NCBI GenBank assembly: GCA_964020155.1
Contig: OZ026547.1
Span: 4,461,095-4,525,094, forward strand
DNA: 64,000 bases
Origin: Chondrilla cf. caribensis
Lineage: Eukaryota > Porifera > Demospongiae > Chondrillida > Chondrillidae
Direction: 5' to 3'
Below, one piece after another: positions 11,627-22,800 of this stretch; position 1 is the stretch's first letter, and each line of letters begins with the position of its first letter. The notes beneath the pieces are model-generated. The model saw nothing but the letters and a program-made list of their open reading frames with translations, was not told the DNA's origin and did no database searches. The position numbers and the translations under genes are program-made.

Positions 11627-12802
11627 CTAGTCTCTAGCTCTGAGTTTCATTTCAGCAAACTTGAGTGAGCGATGAGGAGTAGTGAATGTGTCCCAGTAGA
11701 CTACCTCCCAGCTTCTTTGTGTTATGTCGTGCTGGTAGATACCGTTCAATCGTGAAGCCATGCAGTTGTTGAACCACCATCCTCCTCCCTCCCAGGCTTG
11801 TGCAGTTACCGTCACTCCACAAGTCATTGTCTCTGTCATATGTGGAAAATGCCATTCCATTGGTGTTGTGTCTTCCACTGCCACGCTGTATACTGTCTCC
11901 GGCAGTACCGCTGTAGCCCGCAACCTGTAGCTTGTACTTACTAGCAGCATTCCCGACCATAAAGAAGTTGTAGTAGCGTATTTCTTATCTCCTCTGAAAT
12001 CAGCCATGTCGATTTTCATTTCAGTTCTGGCAGTTGTTGTAGTGAGACAGTGGATCTTCTCCAGACCTAGCCACTGCTCACCCCAGACTGAACCAAAGCC
12101 CGAAACATAGTCATCCCAACTTCTATTGAAATTCTCAGATCCATCCATTCTTCTCTGGAAGACAGTGTATTGGTTGTTGCAATAAACTTTGAATGGTTTC
12201 AGGTTCGGCCAATGAGGGTCAATAGTGTAGACTCCATCTTGAGTACATCCTCTCTGATAGACCTCCTTACAGTCACGAGGTATGCAATTTCCAGGGTTAC
12301 CTGTGTGTAGTAGATCAAATACCTAGCATATTATGGTATTCATAATATTAGAATATTGTGTGTTTGTATGTACTCTTCAACATCAGATACATGCAGGGGT
12401 GTTAGAATATCACATATAAACTTTGGTAGGTGCATGGTGAGTTTGGTAGGTAATTGGCCATTATCCATTGTATGATCATTTGAAATGTTCCCTGACTTAG
12501 CTTTGGGAGGAAAGTGGTCCCCTTGCCCCCACTGTAGAAAGAAGATTAGGTCCCACCAAGAAGACCTATCAGTGGTATATATGGGAATTGGAATGAAGTA
12601 ATAGTTAATGCAATAATAGACCCCTCCCTTTAATTGTCTGAATCCATTCCAACATTTGATTATTTATTTGTTTAGGTATTGTGAGATTGTTCATTAGGTA
12701 TAGCTGTGTATGTAGTTGGTGTGTTGTACTCACATGTCCATATGCTGTAGTAGCTAGTAGGAGTATGGTAATAGTTGTCGATCCGCGAATAAAGTTGATC
12801 AT
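11627..12802 (-). pseudogene. FReD-3: fibrinogen-domain lectin with paired compensating frameshifts
   Basis: Exon 1 (12734-12802) encodes a signal peptide starting MINFIRGS. Exon 2 (11627-12300) carries CKEVYQRGC, YTVFQRRMDGS, FRGDKKYA and ends SLKFAEMKLRARD before TAG. Between about 11985 and 11790 the main frame gives non-FReD sequence, while the expected sequence (YYNFFMVGNAASKYK to DRDNDLWSDGNC) lies in another frame. A one-base loss near the KKYA codons is undone by a one-base gain near the Gly codons before WWFNNC, with no stop between. Exon 1 is also one base shorter than in FReD-2 and FReD-7 (GGACAT against GGACAAT before the donor), which puts the exons out of phase. Three indels suggest a pseudogene or poor local consensus. 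Confidence 0.75.
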
Positions 12803-12896
12803 GTTCTTGTTCCTGAGCTGTAACATTCTCTGTAGTCAGTGTTCTCTGTTTCTCTTTGATCTCTCTCACTTGTTGTTTGTGTGTTGAGTGGTGTTC

Positions 12897-12903
12897 TTTT
12901 ATA
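12897..12903 (-). promoter_or_regulatory. TATA box of FReD-3
   Basis: TATAAAA on the minus strand, 95 bp upstream of the FReD-3 ATG, in the same context as FReD-2. Confidence 0.68.
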
Positions 12904-13544
12904 GCATTGGTTAGTGGGTGTGTGCATGTGGGAGATTTGTTGTCATGACAATATAGTGTTTGCCTTGGTAATGCACTCAATGTCACTCTGAAGGAATGAC
13001 GTGATGTGTGTTGTGTTTTCATAAAGTGAATTTTATTGTATTCTTGTGTCTCCAATGATTGTTTGTAGGTTTAAAGTTCTATAAACAATTTGATATTTAA
13101 TATTTGATGAATAGCAATAGGTATATTTTCAAAGACATTTTGTATTGGAATGTATTTAATATAATGTGAAAATGGAATAGTGTGTAAGTACACATACATA
13201 TTTAACATATAAAATTACTACATGTCATTGAATGTACATGCATAAGTAGTACGTAAAGAAAATGTCATTTCACTGAAATATTACTTGTAATGGAAACATA
13301 TATATATATATATATTATATACCCAAGTCTACAATACTAAAAAATACCAACCAGTACATGTACAGATCTTCTCAACACATCAACAACATTACAAGTAAAC
13401 ATGTTTTGTGTAATTTACAAGTTCTAAATTAAATGGAACTAGACAGACAGACAGGGTCACTTCACCACAACAAGTTATTCTGTGGTGTACAGACATTAAC
13501 TGATATGTTAATGCATCGTGTGCTTGTACTTAGTTATGCATATC

Positions 13545-13710
13545 ATGTGCATAGTCCAATCCAACATATCATATGCAATAGAAATGCGTTTACTAATTTC
13601 CTGCCTTGTTTTCATGTAATTAATCCAAACAATGAAAACTGTTTGGTGACCTGTGCTACATGGTTATGTTATGATTTCTCTTTGATCCTCCCCTCAACCA
13701 GGATACGAGT
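13545..13710. repeat. Dispersed repeat, copy 1 (other copy 19555-19740)
   Basis: Shares TTTACTAATTTCCTGCCTTG and TTTCTCTTTGATC blocks with 19555-19740; the second copy has a short internal duplication. Family unknown; no terminal repeats seen. Confidence 0.65.
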
Positions 13711-13748
13711 ATGAATGTATTATCTTGCTGGTCATACCCAATTCTATA

Positions 13749-14498
13749 TGTGGCAGTCGCGAGTAGAAATTAGGAATTAGGTACGCCGAACAGAAATTCG
13801 TTTTTTTTGCAAAAATACATTTTTGACATGTGGAGCTCTATGCCTGAAAATTTGGACACTCAATTCCGTTCAACTCTCGGTGTATGATCCAGTAACAAAT
13901 CCCTCTGCTCACAATACGCTCGGAACATTACGGATTTCCGTATAATTCTTTCGTATACTTGGAAAAAGAAACTCAAAAGAACACTTAAACAGATAGCACA
14001 AGCATTTGTTCTCACTTTTCTGAGCTTCATTGAGGCTACACGTATCCGAAGACGACGGTGCTTTCACCAGAGATAATGCTAAACTATCCGAGAATCGACC
14101 GTGTTTACCAATGCGTGCTGTGTCTTCCACAAAGTGTTCTCTAAGTGCTTGCCGTTTTCCTCGACGACTTTGTGTAGACATAAGAGCAGGAGTAGATGTA
14201 AGAAGTTTGTTTTCAGTCTCAAAGTCGTTGGATATACCACCATTCACTGTCACATAAGTCGGAGATAAATTTTCGTGCGCTACAGACCGGGACAAAAGTG
14301 CTTCGTTCTCTTCAAAAAAAATGCGAAACATCTGTGCTCTGTAAATATGAAACCACAGATCTAGGGCTTCAGATAGGGGCCTAGAACGTCTACATATGTC
14401 TTACACAACTCAAATGAAGATCGAGGGAAATTTGAAGTTCATTTCCTCAACATTGCGCAATCATATCTAATTCTTAATTTCTACTCGCAACTACCACA
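13749..14498. mobile_element. 750-bp DNA transposon with 32-bp terminal inverted repeats
   Basis: The ends 13749-13780 and 14467-14498 are inverted copies of a 32-bp repeat starting TGTGGYAGT and containing GCGAGTAGAAATTA, with 3 mismatches. Both ends are flanked by TATA (13745-13748 and 14499-14502), a likely target-site duplication. It is too short for a full transposase and is probably non-autonomous. The superfamily is not assigned. Confidence 0.8.
13909..14331 (-). CDS. Hypothetical ORF inside the inverted-repeat transposon
   Basis: A 140-residue ORF within the element, hydrophilic and Ser-rich, with no motif I recognise (no DDE triad, zinc finger or membrane segment). It is one of the longer non-repeat ORFs outside real genes. 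It may be a remnant of a transposase N-terminus or simply open by chance. Confidence 0.25.
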   Translation of the reverse strand: MFRIFFEENEALLSRSVAHENLSPTYVTVNGGISNDFETENKLLTSTPALMSTQSRRGKRQALREHFVEDTARIGKHGRFSDSLALSLVKAPSSSDTCSLNEAQKSENKCLCYLFKCSFEFLFPSIRKNYTEIRNVPSVL

Positions 14499-14792
14499 TA
14501 TACAAACTGTTTTGGTTCTTACTTAACTCCACCCAACTCTATTGAACCACACCCACTTTTGCTGGTAATCACCCAACTCTGCAGTCACCCATATCTTGTG
14601 GCAATCACCAAACTCTGCTGATTACTTTACCAATCATTTCCCTCTATAACCTATGAAGCCTCATTCCACAAACTTAGGACTGAAAAGAGGTATTTAAGGA
14701 GATTTATGGGGATGTGTATCATTGTATTATTGTTACTAAGGATGGGTCAGAGGCTGATGTGTGTCATTCACTAATGTGTTCCACTACATTAG

Positions 14793-15740
14793 ACCTGGTG
14801 AAGAGACCTGGCAAAGAGACCTACCTGACCTATCGTTAGTGGTTGGTATTCCTGTGGATCTGGAGAGTACAGTGAGTGTCATCTTCACCAAAGAGGCCAG
14901 TTACCTATGTACACATGGAACACACGTAGATGGTAGTTACTGGTAGTTAGGTGTGGTGTTATATTGGATGTGTTTGGTGGTTGTTAGTAATTGGGTGTGG
15001 TCCCTACAAACTAGTTAACATATGAGCTATACTGCTCGAATACTCTGTTAAACTATTATAACATGATTCCATCCATATGTGTACATGTATAAATGTGTGT
15101 GTTGTCTACAGAATGCTACACCTGCATGTCAGTGCACCTCCATCCGGTATTCCTTGCTAACCATCTCACCACTGAGTCCTGCATTCTTGGAACAGTTGGC
15201 TTTTTGGTTGAGGTAGGTATGTGTGTACATACATCAAAGATCGTTTACACACACCTTCTGCATATCACTGTGTGTGCATTACCAGTGATCACTCTTGAAA
15301 GTTGGTATTCTCTGTTTAACCATACATGATTCCATCCATATAGGTACATCTGTGTACTGTACAGTTTATATTAATGTCCACTAAGCGAATGTACACTAGT
15401 ACACATACACATACAAACATGCAAGTACTAATACATGGACAAGCATAAGATACACATGTACAAATATGTGGACAAGTACACACGCACGCACACACAAAAT
15501 CACAAACACACACACATAGACTACACTACTCTTCTTCATTGTCTGTAAATGCACACAGAGACACAATTATATATGAACACAGCCACTAGCACACACACTC
15601 ACCTTTACACATGCACACTTGTCCATGCACACAGACACGCATACAATAACTCACATACTGGTTCTATTTCCGTTCATAGTCTGTGGGTGGAGTCAAAACC
15701 AAAGAACTTCAAGTGCTGGGCTTATCCCTGTGAGCACTGA
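14793..15740 (+). CDS. 3' end of an unidentified spliced gene (three exons)
   Basis: Not recognised. Three plus-strand segments have correct splice sites and matching phases. 14793-14871 follows CTACATTAG and precedes GTGAGT (PGEETWQRDLP through GIPVDLEST). 15112-15212 lies between GTCTACAG and GTAGGT (NATPACQCTS through FLEQLAFW). 15680-15740 follows TTCATAG and ends SLWVESKPKNFKCWAYPCEH before TGA. The phases run 2-0, 0-2, 2-stop. No upstream exon was found; the inverted-repeat transposon at 13749-14498 lies just 5'. It could be the tail of a duplicated gene. Confidence 0.38.
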
Positions 15741-16074
15741 AGAGATATGAGTTCATATTAATTATCATTACTCGATTGGATACACAATTAGACTTTCAAT
15801 TGACTGATAATTGTATAATATTATTTTTTTTTTGATTTACGTGTTCAACTGCTAATAGCCGCAAAATTCCTATGAGTGATAAAATTCTTACATCCAAAAT
15901 GTCCATCATTACAGATTTCCATAATAGCTTGCATGCATAATATTACATTCATGTTCTGTAATCAAATTAATGTTCAGAATGACTATATTTAGTAATACAC
16001 TATGCATTTCATACTAGACTGAAATATATAAATATAAAGAATAATAAGAAAGTAGATAATATTATTTCCCTATA

Positions 16075-19000
16075 TCAGTGGTCAATGATCAAACTGTCCA
16101 AAGGAACGGTTGGCTTGACTGTGCAGCGGGTGCCACGGATGGCTCTGATGGCGGAGCGGACGAGTGCAAAGGAGAGGCAGCATCTTATCCACTGCATAGT
16201 GCTGGCGTACTGGTCTCTTCTCTTTTCAGCAATTTTATCAGCAAGCCATTTGTAGAAAGTTGTGCATTCGGGAGCCATCCCACCTGTTGTTGAGAATACC
16301 AGTGGTGTAAAGCACCATGCTCTACTTCCCGAATCCTGGAGCCATATTCACGTTTCTTGTTGCCTTCATGCATCCTATAAAGGGTGGATAGATTCTTATT
16401 ACAGTAAGAGGGGGCAGAGGGGTGAAAAACCCTAATGTCCAAGAATGCCTCCTGTCCTGAAATCCAGAATCCACTTGACCTTATATCAACACGTGCTTCG
16501 TGGTTGCAGTTGGCTGTTCTGTGTTCAAATGTTTCTCCATCAAGTGCCTGAAGTTGTGGTTCTATACAGGTGTCAGTATGAACCTCCTTCAGTAGGTTGG
16601 CGGTTAGGTCTCTCAATTCGTTATGGCGTAGGATCGGGAACCCGCCCTTCTGACAAATCATAGCATGGTCCACCGAGAGAGATTTTCCGCAGCTACAGTA
16701 AAGGGGCATATTTTGCAGGCTCCAATCATATCTCAAGCATACAGCATCATGAAATGCTCCCTTATGTAGGAAGAATCCATGATCATCAATAGGCAAAGCT
16801 GTCACCCACGATGATGCTCCTCTTTCCTTAGCACATAACATCAGTCTCCTCTTTGCAGGAGGTAGTTTCTCGAGGATGGTCTCGGCTTCAATTGCTTGTC
16901 CTCTTCGTTTCTCCTTAGCAATAGATATTTTAGTACTCCGGGATTCTAAACAGGCAGCTGCTGTGTCCAGCTCTTGTTGGATAATTGCATGGGACAGTGG
17001 CTCAGTTATGCTCTTTGATGCCTCGAAACAATGGTTTGCTTCTCGAGATGGATTTGTCAGCCCTAAGCCGCCCAGTCTGGGGGGGGGGAGTGCTAGGAGT
17101 GCGCGATCCTCATCGGAGATTGAGGATTTCCCAGTAATGGCTGGGATGAACTTCTCCCTCAGTATGGATTCAAGTGGTTGGAATAGATTTGCAGTATCAG
17201 GTACTGTGCGCATCGTAAAAGACCACTTGCTGGCTTGATTATGTATGTAGGCAGAGTAGGCTGCATGCAGCTGACTCACTGCAATCTTGGACAAGAGTTC
17301 CAACTCTTTGCACCATGTTTTCACCTTCTGTGATACATATTCATTCTTGAAATCAGTGGATCCAATAGCAGCCCCTAGGTGTCGTTGGCCATGAGATGTT
17401 ATGACTACATCTGTATTGGCAAAGGTGTCTTTGGCAATTCCCAGATACTTTTCCTTCACAACGAGACAGGTTTTAGAGGGTTTGGGAAAGTAGCCAAAGG
17501 CTGGCCCTGTGATCACCAAGTCATCCCACCATGAACGTAGTTGATGACATGTACTGGCTGCAGTGGCATCATCGGCAAACCAGGCTTGTTTTATGTTCTC
17601 ATGGGACTCACACAATTTGTGGATGAGCGGCAAAACAGCTAGCGAGTACATTGCCATACCCAGGGGGTCACCCTGGGTGGTTCCTTCGCTTGATGTGATT
17701 TCACCCCGACCGCTAATAATCATTCTTGTTGGAGATTGATACGTGTTGGATAGGATGGTGGCAAGGGATGGACAAATGAGTGGCATATTATGTAAAGCAG
17801 CCTTCCTGTTTAGATTGTTAAAAGCGTTTTCTGCGTCTACTAGGAGGATCCCTTCGGTTTCTTCATCTTCAAAAATCTCGCGCATTGCGTGTATTGCAGC
17901 CTCACAACCGCCTTCTAAACCGGAACAAACTTGCAAGGGCCCTGCTGCTCTGACAACATCTTGTTTCACAATTGTCATCACAGCTTTTCCAATAATTCTT
18001 CAAAGCACCTCGCCGACACCAATTGGTCTGACTCCAGGGTTCTTATTGAGTGGGATCAAACGGCTGGTCATAAGCGCCGATAGACAATGAGCCTCAATTT
18101 TGTGTGTACACATATATCGTGCCACTCTTGAGATCGCTGTGCAGAGATCCCATGATGCTTGCTTGAAGGCAGTACACATTCGTCTCCATGCATGAGCATC
18201 CAATCCTGATGGGCCCGCCGATCCTTTACATTTCCTTACAACTTGCTCAATAAGATGCCCATCAATAGCTTCAAATATCACGGGATCTGTCGGAGCCACG
18301 GTTGGAAGGGGCTCATGAATCAGACCTTCTGGTTGTGGTTCTTTTCCAGATGGATGGAGGTGATGTAATATTTCACGAACAGTATGTGGAGGTTGGTTAT
18401 CATCTATGGTGGTAGAATGAATGATATCGTCCATCCTCAGAACACCTTTCTCTTCATCTTGAAACAAATACTGGAGGGCAGATTTGGCTTTGCCCTGCAC
18501 CATAAGATGTCAGAAATTACGTGAAATTTGATCGTTACTCTTGGGAGGACGTGGCCCACCTAATCTAGACTGAATACACTGGCATTCATTCATTAGCCTA
18601 TCTAGTTCACCATTCGTCCACAGCTCTATTCTTCTTGTTAGGCAACATACGTGATCTTTAGACTTACTTCTGGGGCTGGGCTTCTGCAACATCAATACCC
18701 GAAAGACCATGCAGGCCTTTAGAGCAACAGATTGTAGAGGTGTTCCTTCTGCAAATGCCATGAGCAATCGGGTAACTTCGCGAACAAAACTCTTGCCAGC
18801 GACACCGCTTGGTAGTAAAAACAGGTTTCTCTTCCAGTGAACAATTCGATCGTAAAGGTTATCTATCGAATGCGAGAAAGTTGGGGCATCTAAGCTTCCC
18901 CAAGAGAAATCGACAATATTGGTGGAATTAAGAGGATCTTGACGGTCGGTTATGCTTATTTGGATATCGGATTGTGAGTCCAAATTCGGTAAAGGGCCTT

Positions 19001-19127
19001 CTGCGTGGTCATGAGTATTCCTGCACCTGTCGATCTGCCCAGGTGAACAGCTCGTACAAGGGACGCCTTTCTTCACACAAACACAATTGGCGCAAACTCC
19101 AGATCTGGTACATCGACAACAGCTCAT
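16075..19127 (-). pseudogene. Non-LTR retrotransposon ORF (reverse transcriptase plus restriction-like endonuclease), decayed
   Basis: One long reading frame of about 1017 codons with three lesions: TGA at 18510-18512, TGA at 17998-18002 (codon at 18000-18002), both consistent with CGA to TGA, and a one-base loss near 16311-16318. Domains in order: an N-terminal Cys-rich motif (CCRCTRSGVCANC, then CVKKGVPCTSC); RT with GPSGLDAHAWRR, LVDAENAFNNLNR, GTTQGDPLGM and the catalytic AWFADDA; a CSCGKSLSVDHAMIC zinc knuckle; a VDIRSSGFW, then AFLDIRVF segment resembling a PD-(D/E)XK nuclease; and, after the frameshift, a conserved tail with TTFYKWLADKIAEKR ending at TGA 16075. RT copies RNA at a nicked target. 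Zinc knuckle plus nuclease suggests the R2-like group; this placement is inference. Confidence 0.82.
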
Positions 19128-19220
19128 TGTTGAAATCACGGGTTCAGGTGATCGAACTAGAGAGTATACATCTGTCTATACCAGAGCCGCCATCTTTCGT
19201 CATGCTACCCCCAAATGTCT

Positions 19221-19333
19221 TATATTACACTCACAGAGAGAAATAATATTTATTATGATTGATAAAATAATTTAGTCATTACATGACAATATACAACTGG
19301 TACTCTGATAAAATATTAGTAGAAAAATTTACA
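19221..19333. repeat. 113-bp direct repeat, copy 1
   Basis: Nearly identical, with one difference (TTTAGTCATT against TTTAGCCATT), to 20842-20954 inside an NLR intron. It lies just 5' of the retrotransposon ORF. Confidence 0.85.
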
Positions 19334-19877
19334 TAGTTCAATACAACACTTGTGCTGCAGCAGACTGAAATAGTACAAATTGAACGAATTCTTTTATAAT
19401 TGTAACAATCATAATTATTATAGTATTCATTACAATATATTATAATAAAATTATTATCAATAATATTATATAGTGCATACAGCAGACAAGCTGGAATACA
19501 TGTAATAGTTATATCCTGGCGTGGTGAATGATAGACTATTTATACAGCAAATATGCGCATAGTTCAATACAACATTTTATATGCAATAGAAATGTGTTTA
19601 CTAATTTCCTGCCTTGTTCTCATGCAATTAACTCTAACAATGAAACCTGTCTGGTGACCTGTGCTGTATCACTGACCTGTGCTACATGGCTTATGTACGC
19701 ACAGATTTCTCTTTGATCCACCCCTCAACCAGGATACAAAGTATAATAGGCCAACGTCAATTTTTAGTATAATAATTTTCAAATTAACATAGCAACTCAT
19801 AACAATAACGACAATGACTAAAAGTAATGAGGCATGCAATCATGGTGATGTTGTTTGTGGTTCTAACTAAAAAGATT
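19334..19877. other. AT-rich 3' flank of the NLR gene
   Basis: Contains the second copy of the dispersed repeat (19555-19740, matching 13545-13710). No gene is supported. Confidence 0.6.
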
Positions 19878-22800
19878 CTAAAATGATTGACCGTCAGTCT
19901 GAGAGTACACCATCCAAAAATCTCCTGTTCTTGGTACTTCATTTCGAAGGCTGTTGTGTACGTCACACATCTCAACACATTCCTTGGTCCGACTCCATTG
20001 GTGCATTGCTTCATTGTCATCAAAACACTTTCTTCCATCAAATGCTAGAAAGTTGTGAATATCAACCTTTTCCTTCCTGCAGCAAATAGAAGGATTAGAA
20101 TTACATGGAGGAAGATCAGTACCACTGTACACAGCTCTTCTTACCTTATTGTGGAGCTATTGAAACCTGGTAGGACACTCATGTCCAACAGATCCTTGTG
20201 CTCCATGGAGAGGGACATGGTTTGCATGCCACTCTCCAGGGCTAGTGTCAACAAACCAGGTAGATGCTTCATAGCATGTTCAGAGCAGACATAACCTCTC
20301 AACTCTGATCCATGACAACTGATCAAGCAGTAAACAGCAAAGGTGAGCTGTAGATGAAACACAATAAAGTAAACAAAGAATGTCCTAAAGTACCGAAAGA
20401 AGACACCAACCATGTGTATGGAAAAAATGTGTTCTCACCTTAGGACCCAAGCGGATAAGGCAATCTTGCAATGGCTTCATCCACTCAAGATGAGAAGCAT
20501 CTCCTACCCAGCTATGGACAGCAGCAGAGGATACTTGATGTTGTATACAACACATAATCCCATTGTTGGCTTCCTGTGAACCTGTGTTTAAATAACAAAC
20601 AGTAAACATGAAACACATAACAACTGTTACATATTAATATTAATGACAATGTACAGTTGGACCAGATGAACTGACACAGTGAAGTGTGATCACAAGGTGG
20701 ACAAGCAGGCATGTGTACATGGACACATCATGGGATACTCACATTAACAGTATGCATAATATAGAAAATGTCCATGTATTACATATACATTGTCATGATT
20801 ATAAATGTTCATACTCAGTGATGACAATACAAATGTCAACATATATTACACTCACAGAGAGAAATAATATTTATTATGATTGATAAAATAATTTAGCCAT
20901 TACATGACAATATACAACTGGTACTCTGATAAAATATTAGTAGAAAAATTTACAACTCCATTAAATTGCTACATTTACAATTCACTTAATATAAACATAC
21001 ACACCACAACTCACCTGGTAGGATGGTATTATACACTATGGTCATCGACTCCTTGCAATGTCTCTTAGATACAGCTTGTGTTACACGAGTCATTAACTGG
21101 CTACAGAAGATGGTAGAAGAATAACTACGTATGTATATCTTCCTCAATTTGGTGGCAATCAATGTGTCCTCCACAGGTTTCCATTTCTTGTCATCAAACA
21201 CCACATTGCCATCATCCTGTTTGTATAAGACAAAATGTACATGATCAGTAATGAATACTACAATTATAAACTCTGAGTCAATGAATATTTGCATAAATTA
21301 AACACTATTTACTACAATGGATATAAGGCATACACTCCATACAAAGTGTATACAGCACATACATGCCATTCAATTAGAATTGATCCTAGTTTTATAGTTG
21401 GCTTTGCGATAATTAGAGATCTCAACTACAAGACAAAGCTTGTGATTGTGATGATACAACAGTAATTAGGATACGTAATACAAGCGTAATTACTGTCAAT
21501 AGCACACTACTGTGAGACTCAGTGTAGTAGGGTCCTAGTTCAATTGTAGCTGTGGTGTGATTTTCTCAAAGTAGCAGTAGTTTACACTTGTAAAATTACA
21601 AAAAATCCAATTTGCCTGTACAAACCTCATGCTTGACGATCTGACAAAGTCAATGCATGTCTGTCTGTGTGTCCGTGTGTGTGGATGTGATAAATAACAG
21701 TCATGAAAAGAAGGGTAGGGAACATTTAGGGGGTTTTAAATGTTGTGTTATTGCAGAAATTTCCAAATGGTGAAGACAAAGACAAGATCTCCAAGGGGAG
21801 GGGTAATTTTCTCTGTAGGAAAAGGGAATGTCCCCTTGCCCCCAGCTGTAAAAGAACCTCACATGTGTAGATAGTGGACATACCCATTATACATACTCCA
21901 TCATGTTACAAACATATCAAGTGTTTGTGGTCCGCATGTACTTGTGGACTACGTGCAAGTACAAAGAGTACTTGCATCTATTAATACCAGTTTACATCAA
22001 AGAGTACCATAATTAACACTGGTTTACACAATGGTGGGTACACTCTTTGTGAACCACTGTTAACCTGTGTGACACCCTATGTGGAAAAGGGTGCATGTAC
22101 TAGACAAGTACTAATTTTGTCATTTGGAAATGCAACCCATGAAGTTTGGAATGTGAACAAGCACTCACCTGACTGGTGCCAAGGTACAAGGCCAAGGTGT
22201 GCAGTAGCTTCACTTTGTTGCTGGATAACAGAGCTTCTTGGAGGAGGACAAGGGAAGATGACCTCACATAAAGTACTTTGACGTTACTATTGCCAACTGA
22301 TGCAAGTGCTTGTGTAGTCAACAGATCAGAGAGTGGAGTATCATACTGTCCAATGTACAATTCGTGCAAATCAGGCAAAGCAGTGACCAGATGGGCCATT
22401 CTGGTCATAATTGATTCCTGAAAATGAGAACAACATATGATCTTGTGGTCATGCTAAACAAAAATAGATATGACAGCACAATATCAAGAGGAGAATAATA
22501 ATGTATAGACTAAAACTATTGACATAGCTGCATGTGAATGTACCTACATAAGTCCAACGGATTCATTGAAGTTTAAGTCTTAAATTGTCAGAATTGTTCT
22601 TACTTTCTGTACTGTGAAAATTTTCAATTTCAAATAGCAGGTGATGCCGTTTACATTTTAATACAATAATGGAGTAAACATACAAGTGTTCATTACCTCT
22701 GTTGATTCTTTACTGCTCACAACAGAGAATTCCAAGTTCAGGTTCCTTAGCTTCAGGCACCTCTCAAGAACACTATTGACCGACGACAGGTCTATAAGGG

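Noticed and set aside
12605..13055. Longer minus-strand ORFs overlapping the FReD-3 signal exon
   Set aside because: They run into the intron or into the promoter; only the MINF-type signal exon is supported by comparison with paralogues.
16445..18090. Plus-strand ORFs over the retroelement
   Set aside because: Antisense shadows of the reverse transcriptase frame.
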